Shown here piece after piece: positions 1 to 8,215 of a DNA stretch of 64,000 nucleotides; position 1 is the first letter of the stretch, and each line of letters begins with the position of its first letter. Both the position numbers and the translations under genes were made by a program. Under the pieces are notes generated by a model. The model was not told the DNA's origin. It saw nothing but the letters and a program-made list of their open reading frames with translations, and did no database searches. The stretch comes from Candidatus Jettenia caeni (GTDB lineage: Bacteria; Planctomycetota; Brocadiia; Brocadiales; Brocadiaceae), in NCBI GenBank assembly GCA_000296795.1, contig BAFH01000004.1:1054001-1118000 (forward strand), written 5' to 3'.

Positions 1-265
1 TTACACTTTTTCTCTTTGACACCAGGAGTTCATCACCCATCATCTTACGAATATCACAAACAAGCTCTTCATTCCGGGAAATAAAACGATGGCCGCCAAG
101 ATCAAACCGGTAACCCTTGTATTCATTCGTGATACATAACCCTCCTACCATTGGTTCTTTTTCAACTACGGTGACGTCATGTCCGTATTTAGACAATTCC
201 CACGCAGCGGATAGGCCACAAGGTCCGCCACCAAGCACCACTATCTTTCTTTTCAACCTGTTCAT
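1..265 (-). CDS. FAD/NAD(P)-dependent oxidoreductase, amine-oxidase-like (N-terminal part only)
   Basis: The first 88 codons of a flavoprotein run off the left edge of the window. The N-terminus has a Rossmann dinucleotide motif (VVLGGGPCGLSAAWEL), an acidic residue closing the second beta strand (VTVVEKE), then GGLC and the DLGGHRFISR segment. That layout is typical of the protoporphyrinogen oxidase / UDP-galactopyranose mutase / amine oxidase superfamily, where GGH and the following residues contact FAD. The ATG at 263-265 gives the usual few residues before the dinucleotide fold. The substrate domain is not in view, so the substrate is unknown; in such genes it is often a sugar, carotenoid or lipid. 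The porin terminator lies just upstream, so this gene has its own promoter or is transcribed through. Confidence 0.8.
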   Translation of the reverse strand, partial: MNRLKRKIVVLGGGPCGLSAAWELSKYGHDVTVVEKEPMVGGLCITNEYKGYRFDLGGHRFISRNEELVCDIRKMMGDELLVSKRKSV

Positions 266-351
266 TATCCTTTCACTCGGTATTTACATGAATCATACAG
301 GGGACTACCTTTGGCAGGAGAGACGTAAAATCTTACAATCTCTCTCCTCAT

Positions 352-392
352 GAAAAAATCAGTAAGGGGCATGTGGGAATATGCCCCTTACT
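352..392 (-). terminator. Rho-independent terminator of the porin gene
   Basis: A perfect 12-bp inverted repeat (AGTAAGGGGCAT at 361-372, complement at 381-392) has an 8-nt loop. Read on the minus strand it is followed by TGATTTTTTC, a U-tract. It lies about 20 nt beyond the porin stop codon. Confidence 0.9.
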
Positions 393-411
393 TTAGGAAG
401 ACTCCTAAACA

Positions 412-1887
412 TTAAAAATACGTTGCGACAGAGAATACAAAGGCATTGTTACCCACATCAGCCAGCTCTTTTTGTTCAACATTAATCTGGTAATCGAATT
501 TAAACACCGTATCCTCCGTGTAGCGATAGTTGAGGCCGGGTGTAATACGAGTCCTTAAATGATTAACCCTTTCGCCTCCGGCTAGCGCAGATGTTTGCAC
601 CTGATCCCATCTTACAACACCGGTGAATGTTGAATTTTCTGTAAAGATTTGCGGCGCCCATGCTCGTAACACAGGAGGCATAAAATGATACCGGCCTTCC
701 ACATAATATCCCCACATGGAATCGGCAATACCGGCAGTTTCAGCAGCAGTATTTGTTTCTATGAAGGCATAAGCCCCTTCACCTACCAGTTCAAAGGCTC
801 CTCTTTGGTATGCAAAATCTATTGCTGAAATGGTTATCTGATTCTCGTTAGCATCGTCATATCGCTGCGTATAAGCAGAACCACCCAACTCCAGGCCTAT
901 AAACGGGCTATATGCAACACGTCCTACAACACCGGGACTTTGGTTCTCATTATCAAACTCAAATCCGCCCCGTGAACCTCTCAACCCGTTGCTTAATGCA
1001 AAATGCGGCGTGCCATCATCGTCTAAACCATGGAATACACCGTTTGTAATATAGATTTCATAATCCAATTTGCTTAATTCTGATGGATAGAGGCTACCAA
1101 AAAAACCCATGCCTGCATCAGTAAGAGTTGTTGGAATAATAAATTGATTTACCAATGGCCGGTCGGTAAGATCCTGTAAAGGAGAATCATGAACCAGATT
1201 AAACTTTCCCAGAGGAGTAAGAAGAAAACCGCCTCTCCAATTAATCCAATCTGTTATCAGGAAATCTACCGTTGCAAACTCCAGAATTACCTCTCCATCC
1301 CTGCCGCCTCCAACACCACCATGCTCGAATTCTAATTCTGCCGCAAGCTTTACACGATCGGAGATGTCTGAGTATATAAATGGTATAAATCTGTGCTGGT
1401 CAAAGCCATGTTTCCCGCTGCTATTATTTTCTGATTGCCAGAACTCAAAATCCATATAACCGCCAAGATAGGTATTTCTACCAAACCTTCTCAAAAATGG
1501 CTTTGTATATGGCCCACTAAAGGCCGGACCTAATTTCTTTTTCTCGAGTTCGGCAGTCTTTTCAGCAAAATATGATCTCTCAGCAGGCTCTCCTGCATAA
1601 GGAATTTCCGGATACGTAGTTCCTCTCTGGACGTCTTCCTTTAATGAAGCGATCTCCTGATCTTTTTGGGTATCTTTTGCCTTTAACGATTCAATCTCCT
1701 TTTCTTTTTGAGTATCTCTTTCAACTTGTTGCTTGAGCAAGTCTTTTAATTCTGCCAATTCCCTTTCCAGTTTATCAACTTTGTCACTTAAAGCCTCTGT
1801 TTCTGCAGATTCTGCAAAGACATCTGCAATAGATAAAGCTACAAACAAAGGTACTGCCATGAACATCAAATAACGAATATACCGCAC
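412..1887 (-). CDS. Outer-membrane porin with N-terminal coiled coil (phosphate-selective/OprO-P-like)
   Basis: A 491-residue exported beta-barrel protein. I start it at the GTG at 1885-1887 because a strong Shine-Dalgarno (AGGAGG) sits 6 nt upstream and the longer open frame would run through the promoter and operator. Residues 1-25 form a signal peptide ending in DVFA. Residues about 28-80 are a heptad-rich coiled coil with an internal repeat (KEKEIESLKAKDTQKDQEI), as in porins whose trimers are extended by a periplasmic stalk. The rest has alternating short strands, many Gly/Tyr/Phe, and ends in FSVATYF with a terminal Phe, the outer-membrane insertion signature. I infer a general or anion-selective porin; the solute cannot be read from sequence. 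The gene is monocistronic, with a sigma70-type promoter and a Fur-like palindrome overlapping its 5' leader, suggesting iron-dependent control. Confidence 0.85.
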   Translation of the reverse strand: MRYIRYLMFMAVPLFVALSIADVFAESAETEALSDKVDKLERELAELKDLLKQQVERDTQKEKEIESLKAKDTQKDQEIASLKEDVQRGTTYPEIPYAGEPAERSYFAEKTAELEKKKLGPAFSGPYTKPFLRRFGRNTYLGGYMDFEFWQSENNSSGKHGFDQHRFIPFIYSDISDRVKLAAELEFEHGGVGGGRDGEVILEFATVDFLITDWINWRGGFLLTPLGKFNLVHDSPLQDLTDRPLVNQFIIPTTLTDAGMGFFGSLYPSELSKLDYEIYITNGVFHGLDDDGTPHFALSNGLRGSRGGFEFDNENQSPGVVGRVAYSPFIGLELGGSAYTQRYDDANENQITISAIDFAYQRGAFELVGEGAYAFIETNTAAETAGIADSMWGYYVEGRYHFMPPVLRAWAPQIFTENSTFTGVVRWDQVQTSALAGGERVNHLRTRITPGLNYRYTEDTVFKFDYQINVEQKELADVGNNAFVFSVATYF

Positions 1888-1909
1888 AACTGCCCTCCTT
1901 ATAGAAAGT

Positions 1910-1930
1910 AAATGAGACTCATTCTCAAAA
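1910..1930. promoter_or_regulatory. Fur-box-like operator of the porin gene
   Basis: AATGAG-A-CTCATT (1911-1923) is a perfect 6-1-6 palindrome and continues into TCTCA, giving the overlapping hexamer pattern of Fur boxes (TGAGAA TGAGTC TCATTT on the minus strand). It lies a few bases downstream of the predicted transcription start and upstream of the ribosome binding site, a repressing position. A Fur-family gene occurs at 37985-38434. Binding is inferred. Confidence 0.6.
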
Positions 1931-1941
1931 CGAGAGGTGGC

Positions 1942-1971
1942 ATTATATAAAATATAAAAAGATATTGTCAA
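1942..1971 (-). promoter_or_regulatory. Sigma70-type promoter of the porin gene
   Basis: On the minus strand a perfect TTGACA (-35, complement at 1966-1971) and a perfect TATAAT (-10, complement at 1942-1947) are separated by 18 nt. The start site would be near 1934, about 45 nt upstream of the GTG start. Confidence 0.85.
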
Positions 1972-2218
1972 GAAATATTTTAGCAAGAGGCTTTTTGCTC
2001 ATACCGGGGAATTCGCTCTTTGATTCTTCTGACTTTTCATTCAGAAGAAATAATCTTTGAATACAATAATCCCCAAGCAGATCCCTCCACCTAATCCAGT
2101 TAAAACACACACATAGGCTTGAACTTGCTCAATGGGCGGGCACACATAAGCAGACCGGGTCAAATTTGTAAAACATGTGCAGTTTGTTACCTAATTGAAT
2201 ATAGAGGAATTTCAATTC

Positions 2219-2295
2219 CGTAGGGCAAACCTTTAGGTTTGCTATCCCCGTGCACAATTCAGGCGGGGGAAGCAAGGCTAAAGCCTTGCCCTACG
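2219..2295. repeat. Palindromic dispersed repeat, REP-like (CGTAGGGCAA type)
   Basis: Outer arms CGTAGGGCAA and TTGCCCTACG are perfect inverted repeats. Each half contains its own small hairpin (AACCTTTAGGTTT and AAGGCTAAAGCCTT). A second copy with the same design is at 59149-59200. The stretch 1988-2396 holds no gene; this repeat is its only clear content. Confidence 0.75.
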
Positions 2296-2396
2296 TTTTG
2301 ATAAAAGATAAAAGCCGCCGAATGCCTATTTTAAATTGCTTGCCAAGTCCTTCTGCATAAACTGCAATATCACTCATAAAATTTACTTGTACCTGA

Positions 2397-3341
2397 TTAG
2401 ATAAAACTTTTGATAAGATAATGCACAAACAATACCTTCAATAATTTTACCGGAGTAACAGGAAACCCGATTTCTTCTAGCCCAACCTTATAATAATTCC
2501 AAAATTCTTTTCTTTTCTTTTTCTTGGAAAAAAAAATTTTCATAAAAAATCTGTAGTACTTCATTCTCCACTTCCTAAATATTTTTTTGTATTCTTCTTC
2601 ATGTAAGTAGAGAGAACCATATTTTTTCAGGATAATAAGGTTTCCTAAAAAAGATGTGTTAAATTCCCCTGCAGACGAAGTTATCGTCCTGTTATGTCTC
2701 CTCGTAAACGAAAGGACTTGATGCACAAAGCCAAAATCATAGTCCTGCAGAACATCAAAGCAAGCCTCTTTATCAGCATGGAAATTATTTTCATTATAAA
2801 AGAATTTACGACTTCTTATAGCATCAGACCGTAGTAATGTTGTTGTTGGTGAACCAAAAATACATCGGGCGCCAAGTATAATAGACCTGCATATTTCCCG
2901 TCCTGATATAACAGTGACGGTATAGGGAATTCCATCACAATTTACCTTAATGTTATCGAGGCGATAAGATCCTACAACACCTACAGAAGGATGCTTTTCG
3001 GCAAGCTCTACCATTTTTGTTAAACATTCCGAAAATATCCAATCATCAGCATGCACTACTTTGCAATATTTACTCTCATGAGATATAAGACGAAATGCAT
3101 GGTTGTGATTCTGAAGAGCATTTAAAAAGTGATCATTATTATAAATATGTATCCGTTTATCTTTTTTTGAATAATCATGCGCTATAGCTAAAGTACGATC
3201 TGTACTCCGATTATTTACAATGAGATATTCCCAATTCTGGTATGTTTGTGCTAATACACTTTCAATACATTCCGCTAAATACTTTTCACCGTTATGTACA
3301 GGTGTTACTACACTGACTAAAGGCTGCACAGTTAAGTCCAT
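2397..3341 (-). CDS. Family 2 glycosyltransferase
   Basis: A 314-residue GT-A fold transferase. The N-terminus carries the donor-binding start of GT2 enzymes (LVSVVTPVHNGEKYLAECI, residues 9-27), then the conserved AQTYQNWEYLIVNNRSTDRT segment and an acidic metal/UDP site VVHADDW (residues 95-101). The second half is more divergent and ends in a Lys/Phe-rich tail (FFSKKKKRKEF) that may sit at the membrane. It would transfer a sugar from a nucleotide donor to a surface polysaccharide or lipid; acceptor and sugar cannot be predicted. It stands alone between gene-free stretches, with no other envelope-sugar genes next to it. ATG at 3339-3341 has AGGA a few bases upstream. Confidence 0.85.
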   Translation of the reverse strand: MDLTVQPLVSVVTPVHNGEKYLAECIESVLAQTYQNWEYLIVNNRSTDRTLAIAHDYSKKDKRIHIYNNDHFLNALQNHNHAFRLISHESKYCKVVHADDWIFSECLTKMVELAEKHPSVGVVGSYRLDNIKVNCDGIPYTVTVISGREICRSIILGARCIFGSPTTTLLRSDAIRSRKFFYNENNFHADKEACFDVLQDYDFGFVHQVLSFTRRHNRTITSSAGEFNTSFLGNLIILKKYGSLYLHEEEYKKIFRKWRMKYYRFFMKIFFSKKKKRKEFWNYYKVGLEEIGFPVTPVKLLKVLFVHYLIKSFI

Positions 3342-3811
3342 ACATCAATTCCTACTCTGATGGCCTATCATAATGCGAGCACATGATATTTGACGCTCCT
3401 CTTACTCTTTCCCATGCCGATTTTAAGTCTCACGGTGACACAGTTATGGTCAGTTACAGGCCGAAAAGTGTTTTACCTGGAGATGACTTTCACTTCTCTG
3501 ACAACGCGCAACCTCAGGCACGCTAGGGGTAAACAGAAGTTTTTAGAATGACAAGTTTCTCGGGAATGGCAAGTAAAACAGGGGAATGATTTGGTACACT
3601 ATGGGTGTAAGAAGAGTGTAAGCTTTAATCTATGATGACCCTTTACGTCATCCTCGAACGGCTTTATCCGGAATCCTGATATTATAGAAGAAGATCAAGA
3701 AGGTATACTTGATCCCCGCCCGTTTCCATACATAAGAAAAAGTCACGTGGAAATGACGCAAAAATGACACATATGGCTCGATTCTATTGACACACCTATG
3801 TCACATAAATA
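3342..3811. other. Gene-free stretch
   Basis: No convincing coding region, tRNA or riboswitch is visible. The right end has several TGACAC/GTCACA words (around 3765-3803), similar to words at 4843-4883; their meaning is unknown. Confidence 0.5.
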
Positions 3812-3844
3812 AAAGGGTTGTGTAACACGGAGACACAACCCTTT
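3812..3844 (-). terminator. Rho-independent terminator of the small zinc-ribbon gene
   Basis: A perfect 12-bp stem (AAAGGGTTGTGT at 3812-3823 with its complement at 3833-3844) has a 9-nt loop. On the minus strand it is followed by TTTTATTTATG. It lies about 30 nt past the stop codon of the gene at 3876-4145. Confidence 0.85.
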
Positions 3845-3875
3845 ATATAAATTATAATATTACTGTGGATAACTA

Positions 3876-4145
3876 TTACTCAATTATAGGCACAAATTCA
3901 CCTAGAACACTACCTTCGTTCGTATACACAGTTGGCATGTAAAATGTATTTTCTGCAGCCTGATCTATCCTTTGATTGCATTTCTGACATCTTCTGTTGT
4001 GGGGACCCCGGCTAATAAATTTTCTACCGCACATAAGACAAGACCTTTCGGCTTTATCTGTACAAATATTTTTTAGGGAGAGGTTTTTTTCGTTGTATCT
4101 TTTCATAACTTTACGTCTGGATCTTTCCTTTTGCTGTACGCTCAT
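3876..4145 (-). CDS. Small zinc-ribbon protein of unknown function
   Basis: An 89-residue protein. The start is the ATG at 4143-4145, placed by AGGAGG 6 nt upstream; an in-frame upstream extension lacks such a site. The N-terminal third is very basic (QQKERSRRKVMKRYNEK). The centre has a single treble-clef or ribbon-type zinc site, CLMCGRKF with a second pair CQKCN about 14 residues later. The tail is acidic and hydrophobic. Such small basic ribbon proteins are often nucleic-acid binding or regulatory, but I do not recognise the family. It is monocistronic with its own terminator. Confidence 0.7.
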   Translation of the reverse strand: MSVQQKERSRRKVMKRYNEKNLSLKNICTDKAERSCLMCGRKFISRGPHNRRCQKCNQRIDQAAENTFYMPTVYTNEGSVLGEFVPIIE

Positions 4146-4337
4146 CTTCTGCCTCCTAGATAAGGTTAACAAAATAAATTACTACTATCTAAAAAAACAA
4201 AACTCTCTAATACTATTGTTCCAAATATTTTAATTATTCTTGACATAAGAACTTTTATTTATCTGCTATAAAAATGTTACAGTATTGTATAAATTAGCAA
4301 TATAAGCCCTTATACATCTTTATAATATTATTTTTTC

Positions 4338-4365
4338 TTGTATTTCAATATATACAGCGTATAAT
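4338..4365 (+). promoter_or_regulatory. Promoter of tRNA-Pro
   Basis: TTGTAT (4338-4343) and a perfect TATAAT (4360-4365) are spaced 16 nt apart. The predicted start is about 24 nt before the mature tRNA. Confidence 0.65.
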
Positions 4366-4395
4366 ATAAGTCTTAAGTGATTCATTCTTAAATAA

Positions 4396-4972
<577 letters not shown>

Positions 4973-5281
4973 TTATTTTGGCTTTTTAGAGGCTCCTTTC
5001 TTTTTTTTCGTTGCTTTCACTAAAGGCTTTTTTGCTGCTTTTTTCGGTTTTGTTATAGGTGATGGACTACAGAGCAGTTCCCGTTTGGGAGCAAGACGAC
5101 CGCAAGAATTACAAGCATACTTTAAATTAACAAGCTTAGGCGCACATACATGCCTTGGGTCATCTGTTAACGTACCACAAAATTTACAAGCAATAACCTT
5201 TTTGGCAGGTATCGGCTTACATAAATGGCCCTTGTCTGTTGTTACTGAACCACACGTCCCACAACTATAAATAGTGCCCAT
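4973..5281 (-). CDS. Triple zinc-ribbon protein with lysine-rich tail, unknown function
   Basis: A 102-residue protein made of three similar units of about 25 residues, each with CxxC followed by a distal Cys: CGTCG...LC (about 7-21), CKFCG...VC (about 33-46) and CNSCG...LC (about 57-70). The C-terminus, about 30 residues, is almost only Lys, Ala, Pro and Thr (KKAAKKPLVKATKKKKG), like the basic tails of histone-H1-like and HU-like proteins. I infer three small zinc sites and RNA or DNA binding through the tail. No family name is recognised. It lies between tRNA-Pro and tRNA-Glu. A GGAAAGG about 12 nt upstream is a usable ribosome binding site. Confidence 0.75.
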   Translation of the reverse strand: MGTIYSCGTCGSVTTDKGHLCKPIPAKKVIACKFCGTLTDDPRHVCAPKLVNLKYACNSCGRLAPKRELLCSPSPITKPKKAAKKPLVKATKKKKGASKKPK

Positions 5282-5460
5282 AATATAGTTTACCTTTCCT
5301 TTCTATCCAATATTCCCAAAGGTCATAGAATATAAAGTTACTTTAAAATGTCTTTTAAAAAGATTCTGAAAATAGGTTGCCTTGACGAAAAGTATACGCC
5401 AATATCTTGTGGTGCTTGATGAAATGTGCTTATTGGCATTCTATTCATCTTTCATAAATG

Positions 5461-5533
5461 TACCCCCAAGGGGATTTGAACCCCTGTCTCCAGGCTGAGA
5501 ACCTGGCATCCTGGGCCACTAGACGATGGGGGC
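5461..5533 (-). tRNA. tRNA-Glu (anticodon CTC)
   Basis: On the minus strand acceptor GCCCCCA pairs with TGGGGGT, the CCAGG/CCTGG stem holds the loop TTCTCAG (anticodon CTC), and the T arm is AGGGGTTCAAATCCCCT. The 3' CCA is not encoded, unlike the nearby tRNA-Pro. Confidence 0.96.
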
Positions 5534-5604
5534 CTTAAAGATGTAACAAAAATAGCTAATAAAGGTTACTATATTTATTTTATAATGTCAATAAAATTTC
5601 GACT

Positions 5605-6378
5605 CTATATTATTCGCTTATCAATAACAACCCTTTCTCCGGTCTTTGTTATAGTAATCTTCCCAAAATCTTCCATTTTATTTAATTCACTGGTAGTAAA
5701 AACAGGACCATCAACGCAGACTCGTTGACCACTGCAATCGCACTGACCACATACACCAAAACCGCATTTCATGTATCGGTCAAGAGATACTTCGCAATCA
5801 ACGTCATACTTTTTGCATAATTCAACCACCTTGTACAACATCGGCTCAGGACCACACGCATACACCTTTCGAAAATGCTGTTTTTTTATTATTTCACCAA
5901 GAAGATCAACTGTTGTTCCCTTGAATCCCACAGCGCCGTCTTCGGTACATAATCTCATATTCCTGAAGCGTTTTTGATAGAGTATCTCTGAGGAATTTCT
6001 CGCCCCCTGTATAATGGTTACATCAGGTAATGTATCAATAACAGTTGCCAAAGATGCCATCCCTATCCCTCCCCCTACAACACACGAATTTATCTGTAAA
6101 TTGAATCCCTTACCATAAGGACCGCGTATACCAATACGGTCTCCTGCCTTTTTACTATGGAATACCCTGGTAAATGGACCCTTTTTTAGCACAGAAATAC
6201 CCAGAAGGTTTTCTTGAATGTAGGATATGGTAAAGGGCTTTTCATCCAAAAGAGGTATCCATACCATAACAAACTGTCCCGGATTGAAATGTATCTTTCG
6301 TTCAAAAAAGAATGTTTTAACATTCGGGGATTCTTCCCGGATATCGCAAATCTTTACCATAATTGGTTGCTCAATCAT
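5605..6378 (-). CDS. pyrK: Dihydroorotate dehydrogenase B, electron transfer subunit PyrK
   Basis: A 257-residue FAD and [2Fe-2S] protein that takes electrons from the FMN subunit PyrD and passes them to NAD+ in pyrimidine synthesis. The ferredoxin-reductase-type FAD site is EKPFTIS (about 46-52). The NAD site is VVGGGIGMASL (about 100-110). The C-terminal cluster Cys are C205, C210, C213 and C221 in MKCGFGVCGQCDCSGQRVC, the PyrK signature. The chosen ATG (6376-6378) overlaps the pyrD stop by 8 nt, so the two are translationally coupled; a longer open frame would extend 10 codons into pyrD. Length is normal for the family. Confidence 0.95.
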   Translation of the reverse strand: MIEQPIMVKICDIREESPNVKTFFFERKIHFNPGQFVMVWIPLLDEKPFTISYIQENLLGISVLKKGPFTRVFHSKKAGDRIGIRGPYGKGFNLQINSCVVGGGIGMASLATVIDTLPDVTIIQGARNSSEILYQKRFRNMRLCTEDGAVGFKGTTVDLLGEIIKKQHFRKVYACGPEPMLYKVVELCKKYDVDCEVSLDRYMKCGFGVCGQCDCSGQRVCVDGPVFTTSELNKMEDFGKITITKTGERVVIDKRII

Positions 6379-7291
6379 GTGCAGCACCCACAATCTTGTT
6401 GATATCATCGATACTGTTTTCCTGCATCCACTGAATCATCTCTTCACATACTTTCTTAAAAACATCGATACCCCGATAATAAACACCCGTTCCAATTCCT
6501 ACAGCAGATGCCCCGGCCATCATCATTTCTATAGCGTGTCGTCCCGTTGAAACCCCCCCTACTCCGATAACGGGAATTTTTATAGCCTTGTATAAGTCAT
6601 AGATGCATCTTACAGCAATAGGTCTTAAGGCATCACCGGTAACGCCTCCCACTTGAAAACTTAAAATGGGCTTTTGAGCCTCTATATTAATAATCATTCC
6701 GGGCCCCATTGAATTAACCGCCGTAATAGCATTAGCCCCTGCATCTTCCGCAGCTTTTGCAACGGTACAGATTTCAGAGATATTGGGAGATAATTTAATA
6801 AATATCGGCAAGCCGGTAACCTTCCTTACCTCAGAAGTGATGTCGAAGGTGGCTTGAGGAGTTCCCTGACCTGCAAGAAGACCAAATCCCGGGGTATGCG
6901 GGCAGGAGAGTGGTATTTCTATTGCTGAAAATTCTGTAACGGAAAGACCTTCGATAACCCGCACGAAATCATCTTTATGCGTACCGACAACACTCGCAAT
7001 CACGGGTACGCCTACATCCTGAAGATTGGTAAATTCCCTTGCAGCTTTATCAACGCCCGGATTAGAATACCCTACTGCATTCAGCATTCCTGCTTCAAAT
7101 GTGATGACCGTAGGGTTTTTGTGTCCCTCCCTTGGCTCTCTGCTGATAGATTTGATAGTTACCGCCCCTGCACCATTCTCCGCTACTCTTTTTAGTAATG
7201 CCCTCGTAGTACCTAAAATTCCCGATGCCGAGATGGTAGGGTTGTTTAATTTGATATTGCATAGAGTAACTGATACGTTTACTTTCGACAT
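6371..7291 (-). CDS. pyrD: Dihydroorotate dehydrogenase, class 1B catalytic subunit PyrD
   Basis: A 306-residue FMN TIM-barrel enzyme oxidising dihydroorotate to orotate. Recognisable parts are LNNPTISASGILG at the start, GAVTIKSISREPREGH, the active-site loop PLSCPHTPGFG with the class 1 catalytic Cys, VKL-type FMN site FIKLSPN, VNSMGPGM, and the phosphate-binding VIGVGGVSTGRHAIEMMMAGASAVGIGT. The start is the ATG at 7289-7291; an upstream in-frame extension is hydrophobic, low complexity and crosses the promoter. Pairing with pyrK identifies the NAD-dependent heteromeric type. No Shine-Dalgarno is visible and the promoter predicts a nearly leaderless transcript. Confidence 0.95.
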   Translation of the reverse strand: MSKVNVSVTLCNIKLNNPTISASGILGTTRALLKRVAENGAGAVTIKSISREPREGHKNPTVITFEAGMLNAVGYSNPGVDKAAREFTNLQDVGVPVIASVVGTHKDDFVRVIEGLSVTEFSAIEIPLSCPHTPGFGLLAGQGTPQATFDITSEVRKVTGLPIFIKLSPNISEICTVAKAAEDAGANAITAVNSMGPGMIINIEAQKPILSFQVGGVTGDALRPIAVRCIYDLYKAIKIPVIGVGGVSTGRHAIEMMMAGASAVGIGTGVYYRGIDVFKKVCEEMIQWMQENSIDDINKIVGAAHD

Positions 7292-7301
7292 GAGATTGAG
7301 T

Positions 7302-7329
7302 ATTATAGTAACAATAAGAAAAATGTAAA
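7302..7329 (-). promoter_or_regulatory. Promoter of pyrD-pyrK
   Basis: On the minus strand TTTACA (-35, complement at 7324-7329) and TATAAT (-10, complement at 7302-7307) are 16 nt apart. The start site falls within a few nucleotides of the pyrD ATG, so the mRNA would be leaderless or nearly so. Confidence 0.6.
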
Positions 7330-7444
7330 AATAATTTTTATACAAGATTTTAAAAGATTTGTCATTGACAATCAAGTAAATGAATATAAATATAATAGAA
7401 GGAATTCTTTATACAAAAAACAATGAGATGGGAATTAACCGTTT

Positions 7445-7948
7445 ATGAAAATTCTCGGAATTGATCCAGGAACACGTATTGCCGGTTATGGCTTAATAGA
7501 AAAGAGAGGCCCGGGGATAACGGTCATAGAGTATGGTTCTATTAAAACCGATAAAAGCCACAATTTCCCACAACGCCTTAAGTTCATCCATTATAAAATC
7601 ATGGATATTATTTCTAAACATCAACCGGATCAAATGGCTACCGAAGAAATTTTTTACGGTAAAAATATAAAGTCTGCAATAAAGATTGGTGAAGGAAGAG
7701 GCATTGTCTTCTTATGTGCTGCATTGGCAGACATCCCTATTACAGAGTACGCAGCAACGGTTGTCAAAAAAGCGGTCGTAGGTAACGGAAATGCACACAA
7801 AGGTCAGGTGCAGGAAATGGTAAAAATCATTCTTGGCCTGTCTGAAATCCCAAAACCTGATGATGTTTCGGACGCACTTGCTATTGCAATTTGTCATAGC
7901 CATAATGTAGCCCGAATTTTACAACAGGACACAGATGAACGCAGATAA
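7445..7948 (+). CDS. ruvC: Holliday junction resolvase RuvC
   Basis: A 167-residue RNase H-fold endonuclease that cuts Holliday junctions in recombination repair. The four acidic catalytic residues are in place: D7 (GIDPGTR), E67 (ATEEIF), D140 and D143 (DDVSDALAIA). GYG and the basic stretch VKKAVVGNGNAHKGQVQ are typical. Length is normal except that the last residues (QQDTDERR) are encoded by one arm of a dispersed inverted repeat that also supplies the stop codon. ruvA and ruvB are not adjacent. It is divergent from pyrD. Confidence 0.96.
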   Translation: MKILGIDPGTRIAGYGLIEKRGPGITVIEYGSIKTDKSHNFPQRLKFIHYKIMDIISKHQPDQMATEEIFYGKNIKSAIKIGEGRGIVFLCAALADIPITEYAATVVKKAVVGNGNAHKGQVQEMVKIILGLSEIPKPDDVSDALAIAICHSHNVARILQQDTDERR

Positions 7949-8051
7949 GTACAGATACATATAAAAAAATTTATCAGGTAACTCACCTGATAGATGATTA
8001 ACGGCATGCTTCTGAAAAATCTGTGTTTTTTATCTGTGTTCTTCTGTGTCC
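7928..8051. repeat. Dispersed inverted repeat of the GGACACAGAT type
   Basis: The left arm begins GGACACAGATGAACGCAGAT and the right arm ends ATCTGTGTTCTTCTGTGTCC. A smaller 8-bp hairpin (TATCAGGT/ACCTGATA) is in the middle. The left arm overlaps the last codons of ruvC. A second copy is at 29609-29673, and a fragment resembling its partner word (TCTGCGTTCTCTGTGG) is near 23764. Confidence 0.75.
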
Positions 8052-8109
8052 AACTGCTTCAACTGCAATTTTTAGCTGCAACACTTTTTGCTATGAACAA
8101 ACACAAAAA

Positions 8110-8144
8110 GCCCTGTGTTTAAGCTTGACACAAGGGCCTCTTTT
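8110..8144 (+). terminator. Rho-independent terminator downstream of ruvC
   Basis: GCCCTGTGT pairs with ACACAAGGGC (one bulge) around a TTAAGCTTG loop and is followed by CTCTTTTGC. It ends about 70 nt before argB. Confidence 0.75.
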
Positions 8145-8215
8145 GCTATAATCCAATTTCTTTTTATCTTATTTTTTTTCGATATCATTCACCCTTTTTG
8201 CGAGCATAACAGTAC

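Noticed and set aside
117-353. A plus-strand 78-codon frame at the left edge
   Set aside because: It is antisense to the FAD-binding N-terminus at 1-265 and has no family match.
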